Source: Bacteroidia bacterium (GTDB lineage: Bacteria > Bacteroidota > Bacteroidia > Flavobacteriales_D > JAUILH01). Taken from it: a DNA stretch of 52,037 bases. How positions within the stretch are numbered: position 1 is the first letter of the stretch; each line of letters begins with the position of its first letter. This document shows positions 10,377-19,675 of the stretch, piece after piece. Location: positions 1-52,037 of the forward strand of contig JAUILH010000012.1 of assembly GCA_030433115.1 (NCBI GenBank). Reading direction: 5' to 3'. The notes under the pieces were generated by a model. The model made no database searches and had not been told where the DNA came from. It saw only the letters and a program-made list of their open reading frames with translations. A program made the translations under genes and the position numbers.

Positions 10377-12617
10377 TTAGTTGTCTAAGTGATTGGCAAG
10401 GGCGTTAAGATACAAGCTTTTTTGTTCTTCGATAAAACCATAGTGAACATCATCAATCACCATTTTTCCTCTAGTTACATGTCCCAGCAAAGTGAATGGA
10501 ATCTTGTGGTCGTTTAAATAGTCGATTAATCCTGCTTCCTGGTCTTCATTGACTGTGGCAACTACTCTGCTCTGACCTTCACCGAATAGGAAGGCATCTT
10601 CTCTGATCTCAGCGTCAGTAACGATATCAAAGCCAAGATTATTATGTAATCCCATTTCAAATAATGTGATGAAAAGACCACCATCGGCACAATCGTGAAC
10701 AGCATTCACAGATTTATTCTTGATGAGTCCTTTCACGGCTTCCTGAATTTCGAATTCCTCTTCAATATCAAAATGTGGAGCAGGTGAGCCTTTTACACCA
10801 TGGTAGCTGTACAAGTATTCAGATGAATTGATACAATCTCTGGCTTCACCGATTAAGAAAATTAAGTCTCCTTTTTGCTTGAAATTGAGGGTTGTAAAGT
10901 CTTCTTTATTATCAATGATCCCAATCATACCAATAGTCGGTGTTGGGAATACTGGTTCCTCTTTATCACCAATAACCGTTTGGTTATAGAAAGATACGTT
11001 TCCTCCGGTAACTGGAGTTTTGAATTTCTCACAAGCCTCACTCATTCCTTTGATTGCACCAACAAATTGCCAGTAGCACTCAGGGTTGTTAGGGTTTCCA
11101 AAATTCAGACAGTTCGTGATGGCTGAAGGCACACCTCCGGAGCACACAATGTTTCTGGCTGCTTCCGAAACTGCAATCGCCGTTCCAACATGCGGGTCAG
11201 CATTGACATATCTCGAGTTGCAATCCACAGTCATTGCCATGGCTTTATCAGTCCCCTTGATATTCACTACCCCAGCATCAGACGGTCCATTGGTAGTCAT
11301 GGTTTTAGTACCTACCATGGAGTCGTATTGCTCGTAAACCCATTTTTTAGATGCGATATTCGGATGCTTCAGCAAAAAATTGGCTACGTCTACTAAGTTC
11401 TCTGGTTGTTCAACTGAGTTGATGTCAAATTTCTGATATTCCTGATAATAGGCAGGCTCGGTATACTCTCTTTCGTAAACCGGAGCACCTCCGCCAAGTA
11501 CCAATGAGTCTCCTGGTACATCTGCCACAACCTCTCCATCCACGAAATAGCGAATTCTGTCAGAATCAGTTACCTCACCAATGTGTTCAGCGTGAAGATC
11601 CCACTTCTCAAAAATGTCTTCAACGATTTGTTCTTTTCCTTTTTCAATCACAACCAACATGCGTTCTTGAGACTCAGATAACAAAATCTCAAACGGTTTC
11701 ATGTCTGCTTGTCTGGTAGGCACTTTGTCCAAATGAATGTCCATTCCCAATCCGCCAGCAGCACTCATTTCGCATGTGGAGCAAGTAATACCGGCAGCCC
11801 CCATATCCTGCATGCCAACAATGGCATCTGTTTCTGCCAATTCCATAGTCGCTTCCAACAACAGTTTTTCCTGGAATGGGTCTCCTACCTGAACTGAAGG
11901 TAAATCGTTGGCAGAATCTTCTGTAATATCTCTTGAGGCGAATGCAGCTCCTGCAATCCCGTCTTTACCGGTGGATGAGCCAACAATGTACACTGGGTTG
12001 CCCGGTCCGGCAGAAGTCGCAGAAATGGTTTTGCCAACTTCAACAATTCCAGCAGAAAAAGCATTTACCAGTGGGTTAGTGTTGTAACAATCATCAAAGA
12101 ATACTTCTCCACCAACAATTGGAATTCCAAAAGAGTTTCCATAGTCCCCAATGCCCTTCACAACACCTTTTACCAACCATTTAGTTCTGTCAGATTCAAT
12201 ATTTCCGAATCTTAAGGAGTTCAATTGAGCGATGGGTCTTGCTCCCATTGTGAAAATATCTCGGTTAATCCCCCCAACACCTGTAGCAGCACCCTGATAA
12301 GGTTCGATGGCAGACGGGTGGTTGTGAGATTCGATCTTAAAACAACATGCCAATCCATCACCAATGTCTACAAGCCCGGCATTTTCCTCACCAGCTTTCA
12401 CAAGCATGTGCGGTCCGTCTTTTGGCAATGTCTTAAGCCAAAAAATAGAGTTCTTGTATGAGCAATGCTCGGACCACATCACGGAGTAGATACTCATTTC
12501 CGTGAAGTTTGGGGTTCTTCCCAAAATGGTTTTGATTTGTTCGAATTCTTCCGGCAGCAGTCCTAATTCTACCGCTTGATCAAGAGTGGCTAATTCGCCT
12601 TTAATTGTGCTTTCCAT
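10377..12617 (-). CDS. purL: Phosphoribosylformylglycinamidine synthase subunit PurL
   Basis: 746 residues, the length of the small-type PurL that works with separate PurS and PurQ subunits (neither is in this window). It makes formylglycinamidine ribonucleotide from FGAR, ATP and glutamine-derived ammonia in purine synthesis. Visible signatures are [10 protein letters not shown] near residue 48, the Mg/ATP region [18 protein letters not shown] near 96, [16 protein letters not shown], and a second PurM-like half with NCLNFGNP and FYNQTVIG. A good Bacteroidota-type promoter lies just upstream (12657-12689). The two FKBP genes follow 36 bases downstream on the same strand with no terminator visible until 8220, so purL and the chaperones may share a transcript. 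Confidence 0.97.
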   Translation of the reverse strand: MESTIKGELATLDQAVELGLLPEEFEQIKTILGRTPNFTEMSIYSVMWSEHCSYKNSIFWLKTLPKDGPHMLVKAGEENAGLVDIGDGLACCFKIESHNHPSAIEPYQGAATGVGGINRDIFTMGARPIAQLNSLRFGNIESDRTKWLVKGVVKGIGDYGNSFGIPIVGGEVFFDDCYNTNPLVNAFSAGIVEVGKTISATSAGPGNPVYIVGSSTGKDGIAGAAFASRDITEDSANDLPSVQVGDPFQEKLLLEATMELAETDAIVGMQDMGAAGITCSTCEMSAAGGLGMDIHLDKVPTRQADMKPFEILLSESQERMLVVIEKGKEQIVEDIFEKWDLHAEHIGEVTDSDRIRYFVDGEVVADVPGDSLVLGGGAPVYEREYTEPAYYQEYQKFDINSVEQPENLVDVANFLLKHPNIASKKWVYEQYDSMVGTKTMTTNGPSDAGVVNIKGTDKAMAMTVDCNSRYVNADPHVGTAIAVSEAARNIVCSGGVPSAITNCLNFGNPNNPECYWQFVGAIKGMSEACEKFKTPVTGGNVSFYNQTVIGDKEEPVFPTPTIGMIGIIDNKEDFTTLNFKQKGDLIFLIGEARDCINSSEYLYSYHGVKGSPAPHFDIEEEFEIQEAVKGLIKNKSVNAVHDCADGGLFITLFEMGLHNNLGFDIVTDAEIREDAFLFGEGQSRVVATVNEDQEAGLIDYLNDHKIPFTLLGHVTRGKMVIDDVHYGFIEEQKSLYLNALANHLDN

Positions 12618-12656
12618 TCAAAATTGGTTGTCAAATGTGCATTCTAATATTTGCTG

Positions 12657-12689
12657 CAAAAATACTCAATTGAAAGGGCTTAGTTGCAA
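12657..12689 (-). promoter_or_regulatory. Bacteroidota-type promoter of purL
   Basis: Read on the minus strand, TATTTTTG at 12664-12657 fits the -7 consensus TAnnTTTG exactly, with a TTG at 12689-12687 22 bases upstream. The predicted transcript starts near 12650, about 33 bases before the purL ATG. Confidence 0.55.
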
Positions 12690-12720
12690 TAATCTTCTCA
12701 CTATTTTTTAACAAGGTACA

Positions 12721-14262
12721 ATGGCTATATTTGTTGGAATAATGACCACTCTTTTGCCCATAGCCTATGCCTTGTTTTTTGTGTATCTCATTGCGAAGAT
12801 GCCTGTTTTCGGTCGTTTAAAAATTAAACGGTCAATTGTAGCCGGAATTTTTGTGTTGAAAATAACCTTTGGGGTGTTGTTTTTATGGCTGTATAACGGT
12901 CAATTTGAGGACAGAAGTAAGGCGGATGTGTATAAGTTTTTTGATGATAGCGCAGTATTGCATGCTGCCGCCGGAGACAATTTTGGTGACTATGTGAGCC
13001 TCATGCTGGGTTACGGAGATGATCAGGATTTGCATGTTTACCATGATGAGATGCAGAATTGGATCCGTCAATACGATCATGGCTTTTCCAACGACAATCG
13101 ATTCATGATTCGCTACAATGCACTTCTCCGGTGGGTGTCTATGGGCAATGTGTGGTGCCACATGGTGATCACGAATTTTATTCTCTTCTGGGCACTTATT
13201 TTGTTGGTGCTGGCTTTGAGTAAAGAGCATAATTTTGGCTGGATTTTATTTCTCGGTTTTCTGATGCCGTCTATGCTATTTTGGTCGAGTGGAGTGCTCA
13301 AAGAAACCTTAGCGCTCATTGGTATTTGTTGGTTTATACATGCGCTTTCAAATATAAAGAGCAAGCCATTTCAGAGTATGGTAATAGGGCTTTTGGCTTT
13401 GCTGATATTGCTGAATTTAAAGGTGTACTTGCTGTTGTTTTTGGTGCTATCCCTGGCGGTTTATAAGTTGTTTGAGTCGAAAAGTTCGTTGAAATTTAAT
13501 GGACAGAAATATGCGCTGTTTTTGGCTGTAGGTGCATTGATCATCTTGGGAATTGGTCAAACCAATTTTGGTAAATCTAAAATGGAAGCCATAGCTTTCA
13601 AGCAGAAAGATTTTAAGAACATAGCCAATGGTGGCGTGATTTGTAAGAATGATACCGCTTATGTTTTTGTGCCGGATGAACAACGGGAGATTTGTATTAT
13701 TCGGGATGATCAAGTCCAATTTGTACCAGGCGCTTCATTCTCCTATTTAAGATTGCCTAACACCAAAGACACGCTTCAAATAGATGACTACCACAGTAGT
13801 GCTACCTTCGATTTGGTTTTTGAGAATAAGAAATCCGGTTCTCAGGTGTATGTTCCCGCGTTGGATAATCACCTGGGATCATTTGTGAAAGCTTCACCAA
13901 ATGCATTGTACAATGTGTTGTTTAGACCACTGCCATTTGAGTTCAGCTCTGCATTGCTTACCTTCACTTCATTAGAAGTTTTATTGATTTGGATTATGGT
14001 ATTTGCCGCATTGGTGTATTCGAAACCAAAAGACCATATCCAATGGAACAAGGTGTTCGCGAGCTTGTTTTTTGTGCTGGCAGTCTATTATTTAATTGGA
14101 GTTAGTACACCTGTATTGGGCGCAATAGTTCGTTACAAAGTGCCTGTTTTACCATTTGTTCTTTATGTTTGTTGTCTTATTGCTGATTGGGAGAAAATCG
14201 GCCAAAAGAAACCAGTATTATGGCTAAAATCATTTGTATTACAGGCGCAACATCAGGCATAG
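12721..14262 (+). CDS. Polytopic inner-membrane protein of unknown function
   Basis: 513 residues with roughly ten hydrophobic segments. Two lie near the N-terminus (about 4-26 and 38-58), then comes a soluble loop of about 85 residues containing HDEMQNWIRQYDHGF, a central group of about five helices (about 145-275), a second loop of about 125 residues, and three helices near the C-terminus. The layout recalls polymerase- or glycosyltransferase-like integral membrane proteins, but I see no motif that decides it. The first ATG is 12721, but a TAnnTTTG box at 12726-12733 lies inside it, so translation may really start at ATG 12742 (MTTLLPIAYALFF). Its end overlaps the next gene by 43 bases, so the two are linked in translation. 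No function is claimed. Confidence 0.8.
   Translation: MAIFVGIMTTLLPIAYALFFVYLIAKMPVFGRLKIKRSIVAGIFVLKITFGVLFLWLYNGQFEDRSKADVYKFFDDSAVLHAAAGDNFGDYVSLMLGYGDDQDLHVYHDEMQNWIRQYDHGFSNDNRFMIRYNALLRWVSMGNVWCHMVITNFILFWALILLVLALSKEHNFGWILFLGFLMPSMLFWSSGVLKETLALIGICWFIHALSNIKSKPFQSMVIGLLALLILLNLKVYLLLFLVLSLAVYKLFESKSSLKFNGQKYALFLAVGALIILGIGQTNFGKSKMEAIAFKQKDFKNIANGGVICKNDTAYVFVPDEQREICIIRDDQVQFVPGASFSYLRLPNTKDTLQIDDYHSSATFDLVFENKKSGSQVYVPALDNHLGSFVKASPNALYNVLFRPLPFEFSSALLTFTSLEVLLIWIMVFAALVYSKPKDHIQWNKVFASLFFVLAVYYLIGVSTPVLGAIVRYKVPVLPFVLYVCCLIADWEKIGQKKPVLWLKSFVLQAQHQA
12726..12733 (+). promoter_or_regulatory. Possible -7 promoter box inside the annotated start
   Basis: TATATTTG fits TAnnTTTG exactly and lies 8 bases before an in-frame ATG at 12742. 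I see no TTG at the usual upstream distance, so this is only suggestive. Confidence 0.25.
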
Positions 14263-14978
14263 GTAGGGCATGTGCCGTTAAATTTGCTCAGGACAATCAT
14301 CAGTTGATCTTAATCGGAAGAAGAACTGAGAGACTCACAGCACTTAAAGCTGATTTGGAATCGAGTACAGAAAGTAAAGTGCACACCGTGACTTTGGATG
14401 TGAGAGATCGTTCGGCTGTAAAACAAGCGTTTGAGAATCTTCCTGAATCCATAAAGCGCATTGATGTTTTAATCAATAATGCAGGATTGGCGGCAGGAAG
14501 AAATTCTATTGATGAGGGAGATGTGGATGATTGGGATAGAATGATCGATACCAATGTTAAGGGCTTATTGTATGTATCTAAATCTGTGATGCCGGGTATG
14601 GTAGACAGGCAGTCCGGACATATTTTTAATATTGGATCGACAGCTGGTAAGGAGACTTATTTGAATGGCAATGTGTACTGCGCCTCTAAACATGCTGTGG
14701 ATTCATTGACCAAGGCGATGAGAACCGATTTGTTGCCCCATGGCATTAAGGTAACCGGAATTTGTCCTGGATTGGCAGAGACAGAATTTTCGATTGTTCG
14801 CTACCATGGAGATGAAGATAAAGCCAAATCTGTTTACGATGGATTTACGCCGTTGTATGGAGAAGATATTGCGGAAATCATACATTTTGCCTCCGAAAGA
14901 CCTGCCCATGTTTGTATGAATGATATTGTCATCACTCCAACTGCTCAAGCTAGTTCTTTTTACGTAAACAAGTCATGA
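14220..14978 (+). CDS. Short-chain dehydrogenase/reductase, YdfG-like
   Basis: 252 residues, classical SDR. The NAD(P)-binding glycine motif TGATSGIGRA is at residues 7-16, an Arg pair (GRRTER) after strand 2 suggests NADP preference, NNAG is near 90, and the catalytic Ser and Tyr-x3-Lys (YCASKHA) lie near 142-160. The C-terminal part (GLAETEFSIVRYHGDEDKA and PAHVCMNDIVITPTAQ) resembles E. coli YdfG, an NADP-dependent 3-hydroxy acid dehydrogenase that also reduces malonic semialdehyde, so a small hydroxy acid or its semialdehyde is the likely substrate. I chose ATG 14220, where the glycine motif sits at its usual distance; a longer TTG reading frame begins at 14187. It overlaps the previous gene by 43 bases and the next by 4 (ATGA). 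Confidence 0.92.
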   Translation: MAKIICITGATSGIGRACAVKFAQDNHQLILIGRRTERLTALKADLESSTESKVHTVTLDVRDRSAVKQAFENLPESIKRIDVLINNAGLAAGRNSIDEGDVDDWDRMIDTNVKGLLYVSKSVMPGMVDRQSGHIFNIGSTAGKETYLNGNVYCASKHAVDSLTKAMRTDLLPHGIKVTGICPGLAETEFSIVRYHGDEDKAKSVYDGFTPLYGEDIAEIIHFASERPAHVCMNDIVITPTAQASSFYVNKS

Positions 14979-15484
14979 GGTTCTTTTTGATATTGATTGG
15001 GTTGAGTATGCTGTCTTCATGCGCTTACAAACATGAAGATGCAGATTTGGTGGTGCATAATGCGACCATTTACACTTGCAATCAAAATTTTGAAACGCAT
15101 CAGGCCATGGCCATCAAAGATGGAAAGATTTTGGAGGTTGGACCAGAAAGACAAATTAGAAATAAGTACAGTGCCGATAAGGAAATCGATATGCGGGCTC
15201 GAGCGGTATATCCGGCATTCATCGGTGAAAAAGACCCCATATTGGCTTTTAAGAAAGCTTTGAAAGAGTTTCAAATAAAGGATGGGGATGATAGAAAGGA
15301 TGTGCTTTTAACATTAACGCAATTCAAAGCCATTCAAGAGATGATGGAGGACGAGCAAGGAACACTTGAAAAGGGTAAGAAAGCCAATTTTTTTGTGACG
15401 AATTCGGATTTGGTGACAATCAAATGGTCTCTCTTGAATGATGTTGAAGTTGTTGAGACCTATGTAGAAGGGGGGAAGCAGTGA
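14975..15484 (+). CDS. Lipoprotein made of both ends of a YtcJ-like amidohydrolase, without the catalytic barrel
   Basis: 169 residues. A lipoprotein signal ends in MLSSC at residues 12-16. Residues about 23-76 match the N-terminal beta-sandwich of YtcJ-type amidohydrolases (ADLVVHNATIYTCNQ, AMAIKDGKILEVG, IDMRARAVYPAF). In full-length proteins this last part runs into the metal-binding His-x-His strand and a TIM barrel of several hundred residues. Here it goes straight into the family's C-terminal segment: ILAFKKALKEF, then EDEQGTLEKGKKANFFVTNS and VVETYVEGG. No His-x-His or other metal ligands remain, so it cannot be an ordinary hydrolase. The reading frame is clean, with an ATGA overlap to the dehydrogenase. 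It is either an in-frame deletion derivative or a non-catalytic protein. Confidence 0.75.
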   Translation: MRFFLILIGLSMLSSCAYKHEDADLVVHNATIYTCNQNFETHQAMAIKDGKILEVGPERQIRNKYSADKEIDMRARAVYPAFIGEKDPILAFKKALKEFQIKDGDDRKDVLLTLTQFKAIQEMMEDEQGTLEKGKKANFFVTNSDLVTIKWSLLNDVEVVETYVEGGKQ

Positions 15485-15486
15485 GT

Positions 15487-17343
15487 TTAGACGTATTCAG
15501 ACAGCTCCAGCCAACGCATGCTCTTTTCATCAATTAAGTCTCCCAATTCAGACAATCTTTTGTAGAAAGCTTCAGGATCATCAAAGATTTCTCCTTGAGC
15601 AATTCTGTCGTTCATGTCTTTTTGTTCGGCCTCCAATTCCTCAATTTCTTTACCCAGAGAATCGTATTCTCTTTGTTCGTTATAACTGAGTTTGGTTTTT
15701 TCTTTTTTTGCAGAAGGTTGGGGCGGTTTTGTTGTACTGGCTTTTTGAGTTGTCTTATTCGCCTCTTTGAAAATGTCTTTCTTCTTCTCCAGGTAACTGC
15801 TGTATGCGCCTGGATGATCTTTAACATTTCCTTCACCGGTAAATACAAACAAATGCTCCGCAATTTTATCGAGAAAAAACCTGTCGTGAGAGACCACCAT
15901 TACGCAGCCCTGAAAATGATGGATGTAATCTTCCAATGCTGCCATGGCATATATATCCAGGTCATTGGTTGGCTCATCCAAAATGAGAAAATTCGGATTG
16001 GACATGAGCACAGTGAGTAGGTATAAGCGCTTTTTTTCTCCGCCACTCAGGGTATTCACATATTGCCAGTGCATGTCTCGTGGAAACAAAAATCGCTCGA
16101 GCATCTGTGCTGCTGAGAGTGTTTTTCCCTTTTCCAAAGGAATGAATTCGGCAATGTCCTTGATCACTTCAATCACGCGTTTGTCATCTTTAAATTGTAA
16201 GCCATCTTGAGAATAGTAGCCTATTTTTAAAGTTTCTCCATGAACTACTTTGCCACTTGAAGGGGCATAATTTTGAAGCATTAACTTGAGCAAACTCGTT
16301 TTCCCAACCCCATTCGAGCCTATGATGCCAACACGCTCATTTTTCTTGAAAATATAGGTGAAGTTCTTGAGTAACAATTTGTCATCAAAGCCAAAAGATA
16401 CCTTGTGAAACTCCATAATCTTTGAGCCTAATCTCTCAGGTTTAATCCTCAATTCAAGCGTTTCCTCTTTGACTTTTTTAAGGGCTACTTTCTCAGTTTC
16501 ATAGAAAGCATTTTGTCTTGATTTGGCTTTGGTCCCCCGAGCCTTGGGCATTCGTCTCATCCATTCTAGCTCTGTTCGGTAGAGGTTTTTTGCTTTTGCA
16601 ATCGTCGCTTGTTCAATTTGAGCACGCTCTTCCTTTTTCTGCAAGAATGTAGAAAAATTGCCTAGATATTTAAAGGTTGTTTGACGGTCGAGTTCAATAA
16701 TCGTATCACATACAAGTTCCAGAAAATACCTGTCGTGAGTGACCATTAAAATAGTGGAGTTGCTGGTTCTCAATTTACTTTCAAGCCACTCAATCATTTC
16801 CAGGTCCAGGTGATTTGTAGGCTCATCCAGAATCATAAAATCCGGTTCTGATGCCAAGATCTTCGCCAGGGCCAGACGTTTCTTTTGTCCACCAGACAAC
16901 TCACCAATGATCTTGTCAAAATTGTCCAATTTCAATTGAGTGAGGATCTCCTTGATTTTCACATCTCCATCCCAGGCATTTAGTTCGTTCATCCGTTCAA
17001 GTGCCTGATCCATGTCGTAATTACCATCCATTGCCTTCTGATAATTGAGTATGGCTTGATGGTATTTGTTGTTGGCATCCAGTGCTGCCTGAAGGATGGT
17101 TTTTTTTGGATCAAATTTATCTTCCTGCTCTAAAAAAGCGACTTCAATACTTTTTCTGTAAACGATTTTGCCTTCATCTGGTGTGTCGTGATGACTTAAT
17201 AGACTCAGTAAAGTGGATTTTCCAGCACCATTTCTGGCTACCAGAGCCACTTTGTCGCCTTTGTCAATTCCAAAAGTCACATCAGAGAAAAGTAGTTTTT
17301 CTCCAAATCGCTTGCTAATATTTTCTACGGATAGGTAGTTCAT
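15487..17343 (-). CDS. ABC-F family ATPase (Uup-like)
   Basis: 618 residues with two ABC domains and no membrane segments. Domain 1 has Walker A ARNGAGKST near residue 36, signature LSGGQKKR and Walker B LDEPTNHLD; domain 2 has GSNGVGKTS, LSGGEKKR and LDEPTNDLD. Between them is the ABC-F linker with RTELEWMRRMPKARGTKA. The C-terminus (about 560-618) is a charged coiled coil ending LGDLIDEKSMRWLELSEYV, as in Uup. ABC-F proteins act on ribosomes; Uup has also been linked to DNA structure and replication restart. Its ATG overlaps the stop of the GMC oxidoreductase (ATGA), so it is the last gene of that operon, though no functional link is obvious. Confidence 0.93.
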   Translation of the reverse strand: MNYLSVENISKRFGEKLLFSDVTFGIDKGDKVALVARNGAGKSTLLSLLSHHDTPDEGKIVYRKSIEVAFLEQEDKFDPKKTILQAALDANNKYHQAILNYQKAMDGNYDMDQALERMNELNAWDGDVKIKEILTQLKLDNFDKIIGELSGGQKKRLALAKILASEPDFMILDEPTNHLDLEMIEWLESKLRTSNSTILMVTHDRYFLELVCDTIIELDRQTTFKYLGNFSTFLQKKEERAQIEQATIAKAKNLYRTELEWMRRMPKARGTKAKSRQNAFYETEKVALKKVKEETLELRIKPERLGSKIMEFHKVSFGFDDKLLLKNFTYIFKKNERVGIIGSNGVGKTSLLKLMLQNYAPSSGKVVHGETLKIGYYSQDGLQFKDDKRVIEVIKDIAEFIPLEKGKTLSAAQMLERFLFPRDMHWQYVNTLSGGEKKRLYLLTVLMSNPNFLILDEPTNDLDIYAMAALEDYIHHFQGCVMVVSHDRFFLDKIAEHLFVFTGEGNVKDHPGAYSSYLEKKKDIFKEANKTTQKASTTKPPQPSAKKEKTKLSYNEQREYDSLGKEIEELEAEQKDMNDRIAQGEIFDDPEAFYKRLSELGDLIDEKSMRWLELSEYV

Positions 17344-19025
17344 CAGGCATTTGCGGTTCCCAGTCTTTCTAATAAATGATCAGCTACTCTGAAACTATTG
17401 GCGTAGATGGTCCAGGTAAAAGTAACGCTGCCTCCGGTAGGCATAAAACTGCCGTCTGTTACATACAAATTATCAACATCATGTGCCCGACAATTCGCGT
17501 CAAGCACGGAAGTTTTAGGATCGGTGCCAAATCTGCAGCCACCAGCTTGTAAATTAAATGGTGGATTACCTCCTACACCCCAGGAGACATTTTTTCCGCC
17601 CACTTGTTTTAAAACTTCCACTGCTTTTTGGGAAACATATCGCCCTATTTTGATGTCCTGGTCATGAAAGCCTAATTTAACATTGGCCACCGGATCGTTC
17701 CATTTGTCTTTTACTTTTTTTGCCAGGCTTACATGACAGTTGTCATTCGGATTCCAATCCACAAATACCTCAAATTTCAGCATGCGTTGTTCCGTGAAAT
17801 GGGCTTTCATTTTTTTCTTTAGTTCGCTTCCCCAGATCAATTTACCATTGTCTTTTTTGAGTTTAACAGCCTTGGTAATCGGATTGGCATGTTCCCATAC
17901 AAAATCGGCCAGCCCACCTTTCACCTTTCCGCCCAAATCGGGATCATCAATTTCGTACCAATCATAGAGAGCTCTGTTGATGAACAATCCGGGAAGTGCC
18001 AATTTGAAAGCATCATCTTCAGAGAAATCAGAGTAGAATAAATTACAACTGCCAACACCGCCAGCCGAGAACACCAAATTTTTACCAACCTGATCGTAGT
18101 TGTTGGCCAGACCATGTTCAAATTCTTTGTTTTTACTCATGAGTAAAAGTCTGGAAGACTCAATGGCTTGACAGGCAACTACAAAAATGTCGGCTTCAAC
18201 AGATTGTTTTTTTTCCTCACCATCATAGTACCAGGCTTTCACCAATTTGCCTTTTCCGTTCGTTTCAAGATGAAACACTTTCGCGTTGGGTATCAATTCG
18301 CAATTTCCAGTTGCCAGAGCACCATTGATTAGTGCAGCTCGAGAGCTCCCTTTAGCATCTGATGAACAGCCAAAACTACCGCAATAGTTAGACATGTAGC
18401 AGGCTGATCGGTCTTCTTTAGATCTGGATAAAATGGCTCTTGGGACCGGTACAAGGTTATAGCCAAGCTCTTTCCCGGCTGCATCTAATTTTTTGGCGAC
18501 AATGTTCTCTGCAAGAGGGGGGTAAGGATAATCTTCCGTAGACCTTTCTTCGAGAAATGGATGATTGACTGCTCTGCCCGAAATACCTACTTCTGTTTCA
18601 ACTTTTGTATAGTAGGGTTCCATGTCTTCATAGGAGATGGGCCAGTCAACAATGTTTGCGCCTTCGGTTGGACCATAGCTACTTAGCAGCTTAAAATCCT
18701 TCGGTTTCATTCGATGGAAATAGCCACTCATGAAGTTTGAAGAACCTCCAACCACGTTGCCCTGCCAAATATCTTTTCCAATGTCGTATGTATTTTTGGC
18801 TTCAAAACCATCTCCCTTTGGTCGGTTGAGAACGTGGCGTTCATCCCTCAAATCCGGTGTATAAACAGATCGTCTGGTAGCCACCATTTCATCTTTGGAG
18901 AAGTGCTCTGTTTTAATCCAGGGGCCTTTTTCCAGGACGATTACCTCATGACCGGCCTTAGACATTTCAGAAATGATAGGACCAGCGCCGGCACCACTTC
19001 CTATGACACAGATTCTAGCTTTCAT
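17343..19025 (-). CDS. GMC family oxidoreductase (gluconate dehydrogenase-like flavoprotein)
   Basis: 560 residues. The N-terminal FAD motif CVIGSGAGAGPIISEMSKAG is followed by VIVLEKGP; VGGSSNFMSGYFHRMKPKDF contributes to the flavin site; the C-terminal GMC signature is YVTDGSFMPTGGSVTFTWTI with ANSFRVADHL. Enzymes of this type oxidise sugars, sugar acids or alcohols and pass electrons onward. It has no signal peptide, and the gene just upstream encodes a gluconate 2-dehydrogenase subunit 3-like protein, the partner that in known systems carries the Tat signal and takes the flavoprotein along to the periplasm. The two genes overlap by 11 bases. No cytochrome subunit lies in the window. The substrate is unknown. 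Confidence 0.9.
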   Translation of the reverse strand: MKARICVIGSGAGAGPIISEMSKAGHEVIVLEKGPWIKTEHFSKDEMVATRRSVYTPDLRDERHVLNRPKGDGFEAKNTYDIGKDIWQGNVVGGSSNFMSGYFHRMKPKDFKLLSSYGPTEGANIVDWPISYEDMEPYYTKVETEVGISGRAVNHPFLEERSTEDYPYPPLAENIVAKKLDAAGKELGYNLVPVPRAILSRSKEDRSACYMSNYCGSFGCSSDAKGSSRAALINGALATGNCELIPNAKVFHLETNGKGKLVKAWYYDGEEKKQSVEADIFVVACQAIESSRLLLMSKNKEFEHGLANNYDQVGKNLVFSAGGVGSCNLFYSDFSEDDAFKLALPGLFINRALYDWYEIDDPDLGGKVKGGLADFVWEHANPITKAVKLKKDNGKLIWGSELKKKMKAHFTEQRMLKFEVFVDWNPNDNCHVSLAKKVKDKWNDPVANVKLGFHDQDIKIGRYVSQKAVEVLKQVGGKNVSWGVGGNPPFNLQAGGCRFGTDPKTSVLDANCRAHDVDNLYVTDGSFMPTGGSVTFTWTIYANSFRVADHLLERLGTANA

Positions 19026-19539
19026 TGATGGTGGAAAATATGTTGGGGTACATGATCTTTTGGGATGGTTCTGGTTGACCAGGCGTATGGTCCAACCATT
19101 TCCATCCTATTCTCTCGGGATTGCCATTGTAGATAGGGTGGGTGAGCATGGCCTCAAAAGACAAGGTCATGATTCTGGATAACCATGACTTTCCCCATGA
19201 AGTTTCGTAGGTTTTTCGTATAATGGTTTCTCTTTCGGATGCGTTCATAGACTCAAATTGCTTGGTATCAAATTGGTCTTCAAACTTTTTAAAACCATTG
19301 GCAACATAGTCTCTGTCAGAAGGGTCTATTAATTCATCCTGTAAGTACCAGTCAATATATTTATCAGCCAAAAAGTCCACGGCACCAGGACCATATTGGT
19401 CGGCTGGAATGAGTTGGTCCAGAATGGCTTGTTTCCAGGTAAGTTTGAGTGATGCATCTGCTTTGTCTTTTGAGTCATGTGTACAAGCCATGAGCCATGG
19501 CAATTGCGCTGCAACTCCTGTTAAGAGCACTCTTTGCAT
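19015..19539 (-). CDS. Gluconate 2-dehydrogenase subunit 3 family protein
   Basis: 174 residues from ATG 19539. The mature region (LTWKQAILDQLIPADQYGPG, DFLADKYIDWYL, ASERETIIRKTYETSWG, THPIYNGNPERIGWKWLDH) is typical of subunit 3, the small chaperone-like partner of GMC-type dehydrogenases. The N-terminus is odd. Before the first ATG the frame is open for 15 codons, reading HCYIKDSRDISRKVF, so that SRKVFMQRVLLTGVAA looks like a Tat signal with an Arg-Lys pair. However, no ATG, GTG or TTG lies in frame in that stretch before the stop at 19585-19587. From ATG 19539 the protein would have only a short hydrophobic segment ending in LMAC. Either a rare start codon is used or the signal has decayed. 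Confidence 0.8.
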   Translation of the reverse strand: MQRVLLTGVAAQLPWLMACTHDSKDKADASLKLTWKQAILDQLIPADQYGPGAVDFLADKYIDWYLQDELIDPSDRDYVANGFKKFEDQFDTKQFESMNASERETIIRKTYETSWGKSWLSRIMTLSFEAMLTHPIYNGNPERIGWKWLDHTPGQPEPSQKIMYPNIFSTINES

Positions 19540-19621
19540 GAAAACTTTTCGGGATATGTCTCTGGAATCTTTGATATAACAATGTTATAAAATCTAACGA
19601 TACTGTGAAGAGATTGAACAA

Positions 19622-19658
19622 AAAAAAACCCTGACTATCTGAGAAGCCAGGGTTTTTT
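19622..19658 (-). terminator. Intrinsic terminator after the Cys-repeat lipoprotein
   Basis: A hairpin of CCCTG (19629-19633) with CAGGG (19648-19652), extended by A/T pairs on both sides. It ends in T runs on both strands and so could act in both directions. It lies 18 bases past the stop of the minus-strand lipoprotein gene. Confidence 0.8.
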
Positions 19659-19675
19659 ATATCGTTTAGTGAGAA

